Assembly: GCA_905616385.1 (NCBI GenBank)
Contig: CAJQSS010000020.1
Coordinates: 1 to 64,000 of the forward strand
Length of the DNA: 64,000 nt
Direction of reading: 5' to 3'
DNA from: an uncultured Candidatus Nitrosopumilus sp.
Lineage (GTDB): Archaea > Thermoproteota > Nitrososphaeria > Nitrososphaerales > Nitrosopumilaceae
This document shows positions 32,976 to 42,030 of this stretch, in pieces; position 1 is the stretch's first letter, and each line of letters starts with the position of its first letter. The notes beneath the pieces were generated by a model that ran no database searches, was not told the DNA's origin, and saw nothing but the letters and a program-made list of their open reading frames with translations. Both the position numbers and the translations under genes were made by a program.

Positions 32976-33287
32976 TCAGTCATCATCTTGAGGGCAAGTG
33001 AGTTCTCGTAGTTCAGTGTATTTTTTTTCCATGGCATTTGCATGAACTAAAACAGAAGACACATCATAGGAATCTTTAGAAAAATACCAACGAATTGGAG
33101 CCCAATGTCCAATTCCATCCATATCGTGAATCATACCTTTATCAGCCTTAACTTTTAGATTTTCATCAATCGATGTCTCTTTAATTTCTAGTCCGCGCTT
33201 AGTTTTATCTTCAAGTACTAAAGCAGTATTACCATCTTTGATAAAATAGAAAGAACCTTTCTCAAGAATTGGAAGATCTAAAAGCAA
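32976..33287 (-). CDS. Small unknown protein between rhodanese and ferredoxin genes
   Basis: A 103-residue soluble protein with a beta-rich N-terminal half (FYFIKDGNTALVLEDKTK) and a segment GIGHWAPIRWYFSKD near residue 60. One cysteine sits near the C-terminus (LTCPQDDD). It starts one base after the rhodanese stop, so it is in the same transcript. No family recognised; a role in sulfur or redox chemistry is inferred from the neighbours only. Confidence 0.6.
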   Translation of the reverse strand: MLLDLPILEKGSFYFIKDGNTALVLEDKTKRGLEIKETSIDENLKVKADKGMIHDMDGIGHWAPIRWYFSKDSYDVSSVLVHANAMEKKYTELRELTCPQDDD

Positions 33288-33288
33288 T

Positions 33289-34134
33289 TTATTTTTCCAC
33301 AGGATTACCTATCATATTACCCCATTCAGTCCAGGAGCCATCATAGTTTCTTACCTTTGGATATCCAAGTAGATATTTCAAAACAAACCAACTGTGAGAT
33401 GAACGTTCACCAATTCTACAATAACAAATTACATCTTTATCTGGAGTTACACCTTTTTGTTCATAATTTTGTTTTAATTCTTCAACTCCTTTGAAGGTAC
33501 CATCAGCATCATTAACTGCAGTTGCCCATGGAATATTATTTGCGTTAGGAATATGTCCACCTCTTTGTGCATGTTCCGTAGGATATTCTGGAGGAGCTGT
33601 AATTTGACCAGAAAATTCAGCAGGAGATCGTACATCAACCATTACAGTATCTTCTTTCCCAATTCCTCTACTTACATCAAATAGATATGCACGTAATCCC
33701 TCATCTGGAGGTTGTCCAATGTATTGTGATGGTGCAATTTGTGGTTCATCAGTTGTATAATCACGACTTTCTAATTCCCACTTTTTTCTTCCACCATTCA
33801 TAATCTTTAGATTTTCATGTCCATAAATTTTGAAAACCCAGAAAACAAATGCTGCAAACCAATTATTAAAATCACCATAAAGAATTACTTCAGTATCAGC
33901 AGTAATTCCATTTTTAGACATTAATGCCTCAAATTCTTTTTTACCAATTATATCTCGAGTTACAGGATCATTGATATCACGCTTCCACCAAATTAAACTT
34001 GAACCATTAATGTGACCTTTTTGATATCCGTTAACAGGATCATAATCAACTTCAACTAATTTTCTATTTTCGTTTGGAGGATTTTGAGACAACCATTCAG
34101 TATCAACTAAAACTTCAGGATGTGCGTAACTCAT
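33289..34134 (-). CDS. Thiosulfate sulfurtransferase (tandem rhodanese)
   Basis: A 281-residue enzyme of two rhodanese domains. The first (residues ~5-125) is inactive; the second carries the catalytic loop CRIGERSSHSW, in which the cysteine takes the persulfide and the C-R-x-G-E-R spacing fits thiosulfate rather than mercaptopyruvate sulfurtransferases (CGxGVT). It transfers sulfane sulfur to cyanide or thiol acceptors. It heads a cluster with a small unknown gene and a ferredoxin fusion, suggesting a sulfur-handling redox unit. Confidence 0.92.
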   Translation of the reverse strand: MSYAHPEVLVDTEWLSQNPPNENRKLVEVDYDPVNGYQKGHINGSSLIWWKRDINDPVTRDIIGKKEFEALMSKNGITADTEVILYGDFNNWFAAFVFWVFKIYGHENLKIMNGGRKKWELESRDYTTDEPQIAPSQYIGQPPDEGLRAYLFDVSRGIGKEDTVMVDVRSPAEFSGQITAPPEYPTEHAQRGGHIPNANNIPWATAVNDADGTFKGVEELKQNYEQKGVTPDKDVICYCRIGERSSHSWFVLKYLLGYPKVRNYDGSWTEWGNMIGNPVEK

Positions 34135-34224
34135 GATTGAATTACTTCGTTTTCATACTTAATTGTTTTTACAGACGTGCGTAAAAATATCATTTTTATG
34201 TAAATACAATTCAAAAGAACTTAC

Positions 34225-35040
34225 TTGAAACTAGAAAATGTTGCAATAGTAAGCAAAGTTGGAAATAAAGATTCAGAAAAGGCTGCAATAGATGTTGCAA
34301 AAAAATTACTTGCAAAAAAATCAACAGTATACACAATTTCACCAGTTAGCGTAGAAGGAACAAAACAAATAGAAACACTTGAAGAAATTAAGAATGTTAA
34401 ATTAGATTTAGTGATTACTTTAGGAGGGGATGGAACAACACTTCGAGTTTTTCGAAATTTAGAAAATGAAACACCGATTTTAACAATTAATGTTGGAGGC
34501 AATAGAGGTATTTTAGCAGAAATTACAATTGAAGAAATTGATGAAGCATTAAATGAAATTTTAGAAGATAGATTTTTCCTAGATAAAAGAACCAGAGTAA
34601 CTGCATCGTGTGGAGGAAAAGAATTTCCACCTGCATTAAATGAAATTTACATTAGCAGGGCAAACTTAACTAAAACTGCAGAAATTGAAATTAAATTTCA
34701 AAATGATACAGTAAAACAAAAAATGGATGGCGTAATCATTGCAACACCTAGTGGATCAACAGGTCATTCATTTTCATTGGGAGGTCCAATATTACACGAA
34801 AGTTTAGATGTTTTAATCATCACACCAGTTGCACCAGTTTACAGATTAGCATCATTAGTTGTTCCAGATGAAAAAATTGAAATTATTTGTTCTCAAGATT
34901 GTAATATTGCAATAGATGCACAAGTTGTAAAATCTGCAGGATACGAAGAACCAATAATTATTAAAAAATACAAAAGCCCAGCAGTTTTCATTAGATTGAA
35001 AAAAAGAGGGTTAAGACAAATGAGTAAACTTGGATTTTAG
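34225..35040 (+). CDS. nadK: NAD kinase
   Basis: A 271-residue ATP-dependent NAD+ kinase that makes NADP+. The GGDGT motif (residues 67-71) follows the strand LDLVITL, and the later conserved blocks ISRANLTK, DGVIIATPSGSTGHSFSLGG and ITPVAPVYRLASLVV are present. It starts with TTG at 34225, about 28 bases behind an AT-rich box, and its last 11 bases overlap the nob1 start. Confidence 0.93.
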   Translation: MKLENVAIVSKVGNKDSEKAAIDVAKKLLAKKSTVYTISPVSVEGTKQIETLEEIKNVKLDLVITLGGDGTTLRVFRNLENETPILTINVGGNRGILAEITIEEIDEALNEILEDRFFLDKRTRVTASCGGKEFPPALNEIYISRANLTKTAEIEIKFQNDTVKQKMDGVIIATPSGSTGHSFSLGGPILHESLDVLIITPVAPVYRLASLVVPDEKIEIICSQDCNIAIDAQVVKSAGYEEPIIIKKYKSPAVFIRLKKRGLRQMSKLGF

Positions 35041-35506
35041 AATTTTAGACGCTAGTGCATTTTATGCAGGAGTCCCATTTAGATCATCTGAAGATTACTA
35101 CACTACATCTCTGGTTTATGATGAGATACAACACATTAAGAAAAATCATGATGCACTTGGGATATTACTTGAGACAAACAGGCTGAAAATTAGAGAACCA
35201 GATGAACAATCAACTCAGGCTGCAATTAAAGCAGCAAAAGAAACAGGAGATTTTCCACAATTATCAAAACAAGATATTTCAATTATTGCATTGGGGATAG
35301 AAACAAAAGGTCAAATTATTACAGATGATTTTGCAATTTCTAATGTTGCCAAAAATATAGGATTAGTCATTGCACCAATCATGACAAAAGGAATCAAAGA
35401 TGTTGGAAAATGGATTCACTATTGTCCAGGATGTAAAGCAAGTTATCAAGGTGGAAAAGAATGTTCAATTTGTGGAACTACATTAAAGAGAAAATTGTTA
35501 AAATAA
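35030..35506 (+). CDS. nob1: Nob1-type rRNA endonuclease (PIN domain plus zinc ribbon)
   Basis: A 158-residue protein. Residues 1-120 are a PIN domain with conserved acids (D7 in RILDASAF, E32, D81 in SKQDISIIAL, D99-D100 in ITDDFAI). Residues 130-150 form a zinc ribbon with C132, C135, C145 and C148. This combination is Nob1, which matures the 3' end of 16S rRNA in archaea. It starts with TTG inside the end of nadK. Confidence 0.88.
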   Translation: MDFRILDASAFYAGVPFRSSEDYYTTSLVYDEIQHIKKNHDALGILLETNRLKIREPDEQSTQAAIKAAKETGDFPQLSKQDISIIALGIETKGQIITDDFAISNVAKNIGLVIAPIMTKGIKDVGKWIHYCPGCKASYQGGKECSICGTTLKRKLLK

Positions 35507-35519
35507 TAATTATAAAAAA

Positions 35520-36338
35520 TTATTGTTGTGAGATATAAAATACAACACTAACATTAGTTGTAATCTCTTCATCACCAGACATAATTGGTGCAGATTTCAT
35601 AGAAGATTCTGCAAATCCATCAAATGAGGTACGCATTGTACCATCATAGTAAGGTACTACGTTATCATGTATAATTATAGATTTTACTCCAACAATTTTT
35701 TGTTTTAATGGAACAAGTGCTTTTTCTGCTTTTTGAGTTGCATCATTAATTGCATCGGCAATCAAATCATCACTAATTTTTTGTAACTTATCATCAGATA
35801 ATTGAAATGAAATATTATCAACACGATTTGCTCCCGAAGAAACTGCCACATCAATAATATCCCCAGCAGAATCAATTTTTTCAGTTTGAATTGATAAAAT
35901 ATTTGAAACACGGTATCCATTTAGAATTTGTTGCCAATTTCCATCAGAATCTTTTATGCTATCATATAATGGGTAAATTGAAAAATTTGATGTTTGAATA
36001 TCGTCTTCAGAAATTCCAGAATTAGTTAAGGAAGAGATTACAGAATTTAATGAATTAGAATTTTGAGATAGAGACTCATTAGCAGTTTTGGCTTCAGATT
36101 CAACTCCAAGCACAATAATTAAAGTATCAGGATTTGAAGAGGCTGTAGCACTGCCAGAAACAGAGATTGTTTGTTCAGAAGGATCATATTTTTTCAGCCA
36201 CTCATAAATTAATGCATCAGGAATCTCATCTTCAACAATTTGAGATTCAACTTGGTTTTCACTTTGAGTTAAAGTTACAGCAAAGGCTAAAACAAATACA
36301 ACACCAATAATTACTGCGATATTAACACGATTATCCAT
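35520..36338 (-). CDS. SIMPL-domain (DUF541) exported protein
   Basis: A 272-residue protein with an N-terminal signal or anchor helix (VNIAVIIGVVFVLAFAVTLT). The rest is a SIMPL/DUF541 domain: ISVSGSATASSNPDTLIIVLGVESEAKTA-type first strand region, then SFQLSDDKLQKISDDLIADAINDATQKAEKAL. Homologues are periplasmic or surface proteins linked to oxidative-stress protection, but the molecular role is not known. It is convergent with nob1. Confidence 0.85.
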   Translation of the reverse strand: MDNRVNIAVIIGVVFVLAFAVTLTQSENQVESQIVEDEIPDALIYEWLKKYDPSEQTISVSGSATASSNPDTLIIVLGVESEAKTANESLSQNSNSLNSVISSLTNSGISEDDIQTSNFSIYPLYDSIKDSDGNWQQILNGYRVSNILSIQTEKIDSAGDIIDVAVSSGANRVDNISFQLSDDKLQKISDDLIADAINDATQKAEKALVPLKQKIVGVKSIIIHDNVVPYYDGTMRTSFDGFAESSMKSAPIMSGDEEITTNVSVVFYISQQ

Positions 36339-36393
36339 AAATTTTCTTAAAATGTATAGTATAAAAATTCATGAAATAAAATGGCAGTAATAA

Positions 36394-37083
36394 TTATGTC
36401 AGTGTCTTTTGAGTACTTTCTTTTTGAAGTTTATTTTTAGTAGTTAACATATTTTTAATTTTTTTTGCACGAGCTTCACCTAACCCTTCAACTTTGGCTA
36501 ATTCAGAAGTTGTTGCACTAAAAACTTTCAACGGAGTACCAAATTTTTCAAGCATTCGAACTGCAAATTTTTCACCAATTCCAGGTAAACTACAAAGAGT
36601 AGATAGTTGCTGAGTTTCTAAATTAGATGATTTTTTAATTTTTTTCAGATATGGTCCTGTAGGTCCATCTTTTCTAGAACACATTGAAACTAATAATTTT
36701 ACAGTATGAGATGCACTAGGAGTTGGAATTATTGGAATTTTAAATTCAAGTGCAACTCTAGAGAGGGCACCATAGAAAACTAGAGGGTTGTCAGCAATTT
36801 CTTCAATTTCATCAACGTTGCCTTCAACCAAAACAATAGGATGTTCAAAATGTTCTTTGAGTCTAGTACATTGATCATAAAGCCTTCCATCAAAAACTGA
36901 AGCCATCAAATCTTTGATACTTTTTCTTTCAACAATAGTTTCAGGTGCAACAATATAATCTCCAATAGGAAGTGTTTTCATTTCAACTGCCATACCAACA
37001 GCTTTTAGTAATTCAGGAATTCCACTTTTCCTCTCTCGTTCATCGACAATAATTCGAAGGTCTTCTAATTTCACAAATACCAT
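36394..37083 (-). CDS. xpf: XPF/ERCC4-family structure-specific endonuclease
   Basis: A 229-residue nuclease without helicase domain, as in crenarchaeal XPF. The ERCC4 nuclease domain (residues ~8-140) has RIIVDERE, GDYIVAPETIVERKSIKDL with the E-R-K-x3-D signature and IPIIPTPS. Residues 155-215 hold two helix-hairpin-helix motifs (LCSLPGIGEKFAVRMLEKFG, VEGLGEARAKKIKNML). It cuts flapped and forked DNA in repair. The short basic C-terminus does not show a clear PCNA-binding box. Confidence 0.92.
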   Translation of the reverse strand: MVFVKLEDLRIIVDERERKSGIPELLKAVGMAVEMKTLPIGDYIVAPETIVERKSIKDLMASVFDGRLYDQCTRLKEHFEHPIVLVEGNVDEIEEIADNPLVFYGALSRVALEFKIPIIPTPSASHTVKLLVSMCSRKDGPTGPYLKKIKKSSNLETQQLSTLCSLPGIGEKFAVRMLEKFGTPLKVFSATTSELAKVEGLGEARAKKIKNMLTTKNKLQKESTQKTLT

Positions 37084-37127
37084 TTGTAATGAATTGTTAA
37101 TATCTTATATGAAATATGCTATAGGAA

Positions 37128-37523
37128 TTATTTTCTAGGATTATCTTCAGTTGTTGCAGGAGGTGGAGGAGTAGCACCACTTTTCATCATTTCAGTGATT
37201 TTTGCTTCTTGTTCTTTGAGAGAATCTTTTACACGAACCTCTTGTTTCTCAAGAACCGTTGATCTAGTTTTTGCTAATTCAACTTTTTCCTCTAATTCAT
37301 CAATTAGTATTTTTTTTGTAGATTTAATTAAAACAGTTCCAGCTTGTTTAAAGACAGAATCATCATCAGCAATTTTCTTTAGTTCTTCAAGTGCTTTTTC
37401 AGTTTCTGCTTTTTCCATTTCAAGATGTTGTCTTTGAGTCATAATAGATTGTAAATTTTGTTGAGATTGTTGTAATTTCATAATTTGTTCTTGAAGCCAT
37501 GGGGGCATTTGTGGAGCAGACAT
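37128..37523 (-). CDS. pfdB: Prefoldin subunit beta
   Basis: A 131-residue coiled-coil protein with the beta-prefoldin layout: N-terminal helix PPWLQEQIMKLQQSQQNLQS, a central hairpin region (DDDSVFKQAGTVLIKSTKK), and a second long helix. Six-subunit prefoldin delivers unfolded proteins to the thermosome. Archaeal pfdB commonly ends the exosome operon behind L37Ae and Pcc1, exactly as here. Confidence 0.92.
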   Translation of the reverse strand: MSAPQMPPWLQEQIMKLQQSQQNLQSIMTQRQHLEMEKAETEKALEELKKIADDDSVFKQAGTVLIKSTKKILIDELEEKVELAKTRSTVLEKQEVRVKDSLKEQEAKITEMMKSGATPPPPATTEDNPRK

Positions 37524-37546
37524 AACTAAACAAAAATTTAAACTGA

Positions 37547-37792
37547 TTATATCTTTACCGATTCAATTGTATCATAACTAGCTTGAATAAGTCTAAGCGT
37601 TGAATTTAGATTTGCTCTTAGATGTGCAATTTGATCAGTTTCAACAGAAATTACAAGTTTTTTATCTAATTTTATTTTAGTTTTAACAGGATTTTCAGGA
37701 TAAAATTCATTATCAGTATTTACAGAATCATAAATTGCAGTTGTTTTATCTTTAGCATCTACAGTGATTTTTGCACTATAGTTTAATGTCAT
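37547..37792 (-). CDS. pcc1: KEOPS complex subunit Pcc1
   Basis: An 81-residue protein with the Pcc1 fold pattern: KITVDAKDKTTAIYDSVNTD, a central strand pair and the C-terminal HLRANLNSTLRLIQASYDTI helix with the RA-x-LNS motif. Pcc1 dimers hold two Kae1 units in the KEOPS complex, which makes t6A in tRNA. Its start overlaps the end of the L37Ae gene by 17 bases. Position between rpl37ae and pfdB is typical. Confidence 0.85.
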   Translation of the reverse strand: MTLNYSAKITVDAKDKTTAIYDSVNTDNEFYPENPVKTKIKLDKKLVISVETDQIAHLRANLNSTLRLIQASYDTIESVKI

Positions 37793-37988
37793 ATGCAGTT
37801 CCAGCTACTTTATAGGTACATTTTTTACAAGACCAAATTCCAACAGCATCTCTGCCAAATGTCTGTGAACCACATTCTGGACAATTTCTTTTTTGTTTTA
37901 ATGTAAAGTGCACTTTTGTGTATTGTTTTCTAAGTTTAATTCCATAACGTGCACCTAAACCTTTTAGAGATTTTTTTGCTTTAGCCAT
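37776..37988 (-). CDS. rpl37ae: Large-subunit ribosomal protein L37Ae
   Basis: A 70-residue zinc-ribbon ribosomal protein: KSLKGLGARYGIKLRKQ at the N-terminus, then CPECG and CKKC pairs around GRDAVGIWS. Length and motif match the archaeal family (usually 70-95 residues). It overlaps rrp42 by eight bases and pcc1 by 17. Confidence 0.95.
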   Translation of the reverse strand: MAKAKKSLKGLGARYGIKLRKQYTKVHFTLKQKRNCPECGSQTFGRDAVGIWSCKKCTYKVAGTAYDIKL

Positions 37989-38808
37989 TTTGTTGATACT
38001 CCTGTTGTGCAGATTTTATTTGTTCTCTAATTTTTGCACCGACTTTAACAGACATGTCACCACACTCATTGATTTCTTCTTGTGTAAATCCATCACTACC
38101 GCCTTTTTGTAAAGCACAGATGTTACCATCAGAATCAGTAGTTATTGTAACTCTACAATCCATACTAGCCCATTCATCACCATTAGGATCAACTACAATA
38201 TTATTTCCAATTTTTCCCATTGTTACAGATACAGGGATTGTGCTTACAGGTAATTGTTTTTCTCCACCTTCAACAACTGAAGGTTGGTCATCAACCATCT
38301 CCCATGTTGGAGTTTTTGATGTAAGTAAAGCAGCAGTTGCAGCATAAGAGCATGCATCAAATAAGTTACCATCATAATCAATTACCACAATATCGGCAAA
38401 TACACCAACTACAGATTTGTCTTTTTCAATTACTAACTGAGTAACATCAACCATATGACTTTCTCTAATTCCTCTATCAACAACTCTTGCCAATTCAATT
38501 ACATGAGGTTGTGGAGGACCAGTTTCAACAGTAGGATGTGAAAGTGGTAAAAGTTCAGCAGTACACATGAAAAGTCCTTTATCACCAGTATCTGGGAAAG
38601 GTCTATCTGGTTGGATTTTTACTCCACATAAAACGTCAGTATCACCAAGGTAAACTCTTGCAGAACCATTTGCTTTAGGAATTGCGTTAATTTCAATTGA
38701 GATTTCTCTTGGCTCATCTAGTGCTCTTCCGTCAATTCTTTTTCCTTGTTCTAATAATTCAAGAATTTGTGTTTTTTTTAATTGATCAATAACAGAAACA
38801 GTAGCCAT
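37981..38808 (-). CDS. rrp42: Exosome subunit Rrp42
   Basis: A 275-residue RNase PH-fold protein, the non-catalytic partner of Rrp41 in the hexameric exosome ring. It shows RIDGRALDEPREISIEI, GSARVYLGDTDVLCGV, ARVVDRGIRESH, and the C-terminal GGSDGFTQEEINEC motif. It lacks the catalytic aspartate pair of Rrp41. It follows rrp41 by two bases in the operon. Confidence 0.94.
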   Translation of the reverse strand: MATVSVIDQLKKTQILELLEQGKRIDGRALDEPREISIEINAIPKANGSARVYLGDTDVLCGVKIQPDRPFPDTGDKGLFMCTAELLPLSHPTVETGPPQPHVIELARVVDRGIRESHMVDVTQLVIEKDKSVVGVFADIVVIDYDGNLFDACSYAATAALLTSKTPTWEMVDDQPSVVEGGEKQLPVSTIPVSVTMGKIGNNIVVDPNGDEWASMDCRVTITTDSDGNICALQKGGSDGFTQEEINECGDMSVKVGAKIREQIKSAQQEYQQNG

Positions 38809-38810
38809 AT

Positions 38811-39545
38811 CTAATCGTCCCTATTTCCAAAATATTTGTCATGTAGTGCTTTCTTTTGAAGTTCATAAACAATTTCACATCCTTTAACTCCAACATCTAC
38901 ACATTTTTTATATTCTTCAGGAGTTAAAACACCATCTAATTGTAATAATGTAATTTTCTTAAGACTTGGCATATATCCAATTGGCATATCTGCTTGACCT
39001 GCTTGGTCTTCTTCATTGTTAACATCAAGAATAATAGTATCTGCAACTTTACCTGATGCAATTGCTGCAACCATATCTCTCATTGGAATACCAGCATCAG
39101 CTAATGCTACAGATGCTGCAGTAAGTGCAGCACATCTAGTTCCACCATCAGCTTGTAAAACTTCAATAAATACATCAACAGCAGTTCTTGGGAATTTTTC
39201 TAACATAACAGCAGGTTCTAATGCTTCTTTGATTACTTTGGAAATTTCAATTTCTCTTCTTGAAGGTGCGGGTCTTTTTCTTTCATCAACAGAGAATGGT
39301 TCCATGTGATATCTAACTCTTAAAATTCCAGTATCAGTATTTGACATGTGTTTTGGATGGACATCCCTTGGTCCAAATACACCAACTAAAATTTTGTTAT
39401 CACCAAATTCAATGTAAGCAGAGCCATCAGCGTTTTTTAATCCACCAGCTCTAATCATAATTTTTCGTGGTTCGTCTATTTTACGTCCATCACAGCGAAT
39501 GCCGTTCTTGTCCAATAGGACCATGGTTGCATCTCTTCCACCCAT
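38811..39545 (-). CDS. rrp41: Exosome subunit Rrp41 (catalytic)
   Basis: A 244-residue RNase PH-fold phosphorolytic exoribonuclease. Markers are CDGRKIDEPRKIMIRAGGL, GVFGPRDVHPKHMSN, VDVFIEVLQADGGTRCAAL with the phosphate-site residues, and LDVNNEEDQAGQADMPIGYM with the acidic catalytic cluster. The active hexamer with Rrp42 degrades or tails RNA 3' ends. Its ATG overlaps the rrp4 stop by one base (39545). Confidence 0.95.
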   Translation of the reverse strand: MGGRDATMVLLDKNGIRCDGRKIDEPRKIMIRAGGLKNADGSAYIEFGDNKILVGVFGPRDVHPKHMSNTDTGILRVRYHMEPFSVDERKRPAPSRREIEISKVIKEALEPAVMLEKFPRTAVDVFIEVLQADGGTRCAALTAASVALADAGIPMRDMVAAIASGKVADTIILDVNNEEDQAGQADMPIGYMPSLKKITLLQLDGVLTPEEYKKCVDVGVKGCEIVYELQKKALHDKYFGNRDD

Positions 39546-40225
39546 TATGATTCATCCTTTACATCTAACATGTCTTTAATCAAATCCGTTAAATTAGCAA
39601 TATGTGCTTTTTCATTAACCATTTCAATAGCCTTTTTGGCTTTAGATAACCCTTCAGGAGTTTCACATGAAACTACAACCCAGCCATTTTGACCAATTGT
39701 TATTGCTGCATTTGTACCAATTTCAATCATCTGGATCATACTACCTTTCTTACCAATTAAACGTGGAACTTTACTTGTTGAAATTTTCACCAATACACCG
39801 TCATCAATTTTACCCAAGTCCCTATCAGAGATGGTTATGAGAGGATCTCTTGTTCTATCAAAGTTAGCAATTCTAGCAGCTACAAGATCTCCTGTTTTGA
39901 GTTTACTTGAAAGTTCATCAGCATGAGTAGAAAAATCTCGTCCAAATACATCCATTGCGGGTAAAAATCCAACATAACATGAATTGATATCCAATTCCCA
40001 AGATAATGAAGTATGAGAAACAACTTTACCAATTACAAGATCATTAATTTTAGGAAGATATTTTCCAGTTAAAGGAATAACTTTAACAGAATCCTCATAA
40101 ATTTCAGAAATACCAACTGCTGTAGCAATTATGTTATTTCCTTCAAGTATAACATTTTGTTCAGGTCTAAAAGGTCCACTAGTGACTATATCGCCAGGAA
40201 TAACGTATTTTCGCCTATCTGCCAT
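39545..40225 (-). CDS. rrp4: Exosome cap subunit Rrp4
   Basis: A 226-residue RNA-binding cap protein. Order of parts: N-terminal domain with VIPGDIVTSGPFRPEQNV, an S1 domain (VIGKVVSHTSLSWELDIN...), then a KH domain with the GKKGSMIQMI loop near residue 160 (residues V-P-R-L-I-G-K-K-G). It guides RNA into the exosome pore. It overlaps both neighbours by one base. Confidence 0.94.
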   Translation of the reverse strand: MADRRKYVIPGDIVTSGPFRPEQNVILEGNNIIATAVGISEIYEDSVKVIPLTGKYLPKINDLVIGKVVSHTSLSWELDINSCYVGFLPAMDVFGRDFSTHADELSSKLKTGDLVAARIANFDRTRDPLITISDRDLGKIDDGVLVKISTSKVPRLIGKKGSMIQMIEIGTNAAITIGQNGWVVVSCETPEGLSKAKKAIEMVNEKAHIANLTDLIKDMLDVKDES

Positions 40226-40911
40226 TATTTCATTACCTCGACAGTGGCAGAACCCTTTGTAATAGAACCTAATCTGTCAATCACATTTGGCCTTGCTGCT
40301 GCGGGTATTTCAAGTATTGCTTTTAATGAACCATTATTTTGCCATTCTTCCTTTTTTAGAGAACCAACAGATTTCAAAACTGAATAAGATTGAGAAGCAT
40401 ATTGTGCAGGTATTAGAATTTCTAATTGTAAATTTTCAGATTTTAATGCAATTATTGAGCGCAATTTATCAACAATATCATTTACTTGCACTTCAACATT
40501 TTTCTGAGGATCAATTGAAACACGACCGTCTTTCATTGCCAATTCAATTCGTAATGGAGGATGAGGCAAATGGGTTTTGGGATCGACATATGTTTTAGCA
40601 ATGAATTCGACGATCTGTTTTCTTTTTTGTTCAACTATTTTTCTTCTTTGATCGGTTGTAAGATTTAGATCACCTTTCTCAAACATTATTTGAGCAATTT
40701 CAGTTTTATCTTCAGTTTTAAAAGCAGTAAGTAATTTTTCGGTAGATGGTTTTGTACCTTTTCCATAATCAGTGTAAATTTCATCAGATATCAAAACAGA
40801 TGAAATATCTTTTTTCTTACCAAGTTTATAATCCAAAGCAGGATCAGGTTTAACTAAAATTTCAAATTTTTCACCTTCAAAAGAATATCGAACTAATGTA
40901 GCATCAGCCAT
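40225..40911 (-). CDS. sdo1: SBDS-family ribosome maturation protein
   Basis: A 228-residue protein of the Shwachman-Bodian-Diamond (SBDS/Sdo1) family, which in eukaryotes releases the anti-association factor from new large subunits. It contains VLISDEIYTDYGKGTKPSTEKL (FYSH domain), TDQRRKIVEQKRKQIVEFIAK, YVDPKTHLPHPPLRIE and the C-terminal ferredoxin-like domain with GSLKKEEWQNNG. It heads the exosome operon and diverges from rpoD across 60 bases. Confidence 0.93.
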   Translation of the reverse strand: MADATLVRYSFEGEKFEILVKPDPALDYKLGKKKDISSVLISDEIYTDYGKGTKPSTEKLLTAFKTEDKTEIAQIMFEKGDLNLTTDQRRKIVEQKRKQIVEFIAKTYVDPKTHLPHPPLRIELAMKDGRVSIDPQKNVEVQVNDIVDKLRSIIALKSENLQLEILIPAQYASQSYSVLKSVGSLKKEEWQNNGSLKAILEIPAAARPNVIDRLGSITKGSATVEVMK

Positions 40912-40971
40912 GTCTAAAATACATATTATAATTTGGTATTTATCTATACGTAAAACTAGCTAGATTTTTAT

Positions 40972-41637
40972 GTGCACTTTGATGATTTTCAACAAGATTT
41001 GTCATCATTAGACGTAATTAGCAAAGATTCTGAAAAAATAGCTATAAAGCTAAAAGGGGTTCCATTGCAATATGCAAATGCACTGAGACGGGTATGTTTA
41101 AACGGAGTTCCAGTTTTTGCAATTGATACAGTAGATATTATTCAAAATACATCAGTACTACCAGATGAAGGATTAGCACACAGATTAGGATTAATTCCAC
41201 TAAAAACAGACTTGAAAAGATTCAATGAACCATCAAAATGTGATTGTCAAAGTGAATCAGGTTGTTCAAACTGTAAAGTTCTATTAGTTTTAGATTCTGG
41301 AGAAGCAGAGGAAAGCAGATCAGTATTATCCAGTGAATTATCATCTGAAGATGAGACAGTAAAGCCAACTTCAGATAAAATTCCAATTGTTCAATTAGCT
41401 CCAGGTCAACAAATCAAAATTGAATGCTATGCAAGATTAGGACGTGGAACAGAACATGCAAAATGGAACTCATCAAACTTGGCAACTCTTACAGATACGA
41501 ACAAAGATGATGAGAAAATTCTCACAGTAGAGTCAACAGGGGCATTAAATCCGGAACAAATTGTTCTTGAAGGGGTAGAAGAAGTAAGTAGAAGAGTTGT
41601 TGAATTCAAAGACATGATCAACAATATTGAAGCATAA
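40972..41637 (+). CDS. rpoD: DNA-directed RNA polymerase subunit D
   Basis: A 221-residue archaeal alpha-like subunit that starts polymerase assembly with subunit L. Dimerisation motif LQYANALRRVCLNGVPVFAID is near residue 33, followed by LPDEGLAHRLGLIPL. The inserted domain has four cysteines (CDCQSESGCSNC, residues ~88-99), fitting the Fe-S or zinc site known in some archaeal D subunits. The GTG at 40972 lies about 28 bases behind the TATA-like TTTATCTATAC, supporting a leaderless start. Confidence 0.94.
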   Translation: MHFDDFQQDLSSLDVISKDSEKIAIKLKGVPLQYANALRRVCLNGVPVFAIDTVDIIQNTSVLPDEGLAHRLGLIPLKTDLKRFNEPSKCDCQSESGCSNCKVLLVLDSGEAEESRSVLSSELSSEDETVKPTSDKIPIVQLAPGQQIKIECYARLGRGTEHAKWNSSNLATLTDTNKDDEKILTVESTGALNPEQIVLEGVEEVSRRVVEFKDMINNIEA

Positions 41638-41682
41638 TACAAGCATAGACATTATATTTGGGTTTTAAGCCGGATTATTCAC

Positions 41683-42030
41683 ATGACTAATCAAGTTGTT
41701 ATACGCATGGCAAGCGATCTCAAAAAAGCATCAGCAAAAAATGATGCTCCAATTTGGGGGAAACTAGCAGAATATGCACTAAAACCATCAATTGCAAGAA
41801 GGGATATCAACTTGAATAGAATCAGTCAATTAACTAAAGAAAATGATACCGTGGTATTTCCAGGTAAAGTTCTAGGAACAGGAAACGTATCACATAAAAT
41901 TACATTATGTTCATTTTCAATTTCAAATGCTGCAGCAGCCAAAGTATTAGAAAATGGTGGAAAATTAATTTCACATACAGATTTAATCAAACAAAACCCT
42001 ACAGGTAAAGGAGTTGTACTACTTGGCTAA
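41683..42030 (+). CDS. rpl18e: Large-subunit ribosomal protein L18e
   Basis: A 115-residue L18e (the archaeal/eukaryotic counterpart of L15-type proteins). It has NLNRISQLTKENDTVVFPGKVLGTGNV and KITLCSFSISNAAAAKVLENGG. It follows rpoD by 45 bases in the standard archaeal rpoD-L18e-L13-S9 order, and its stop lies inside the L13 start region. Confidence 0.95.
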   Translation: MTNQVVIRMASDLKKASAKNDAPIWGKLAEYALKPSIARRDINLNRISQLTKENDTVVFPGKVLGTGNVSHKITLCSFSISNAAAAKVLENGGKLISHTDLIKQNPTGKGVVLLG

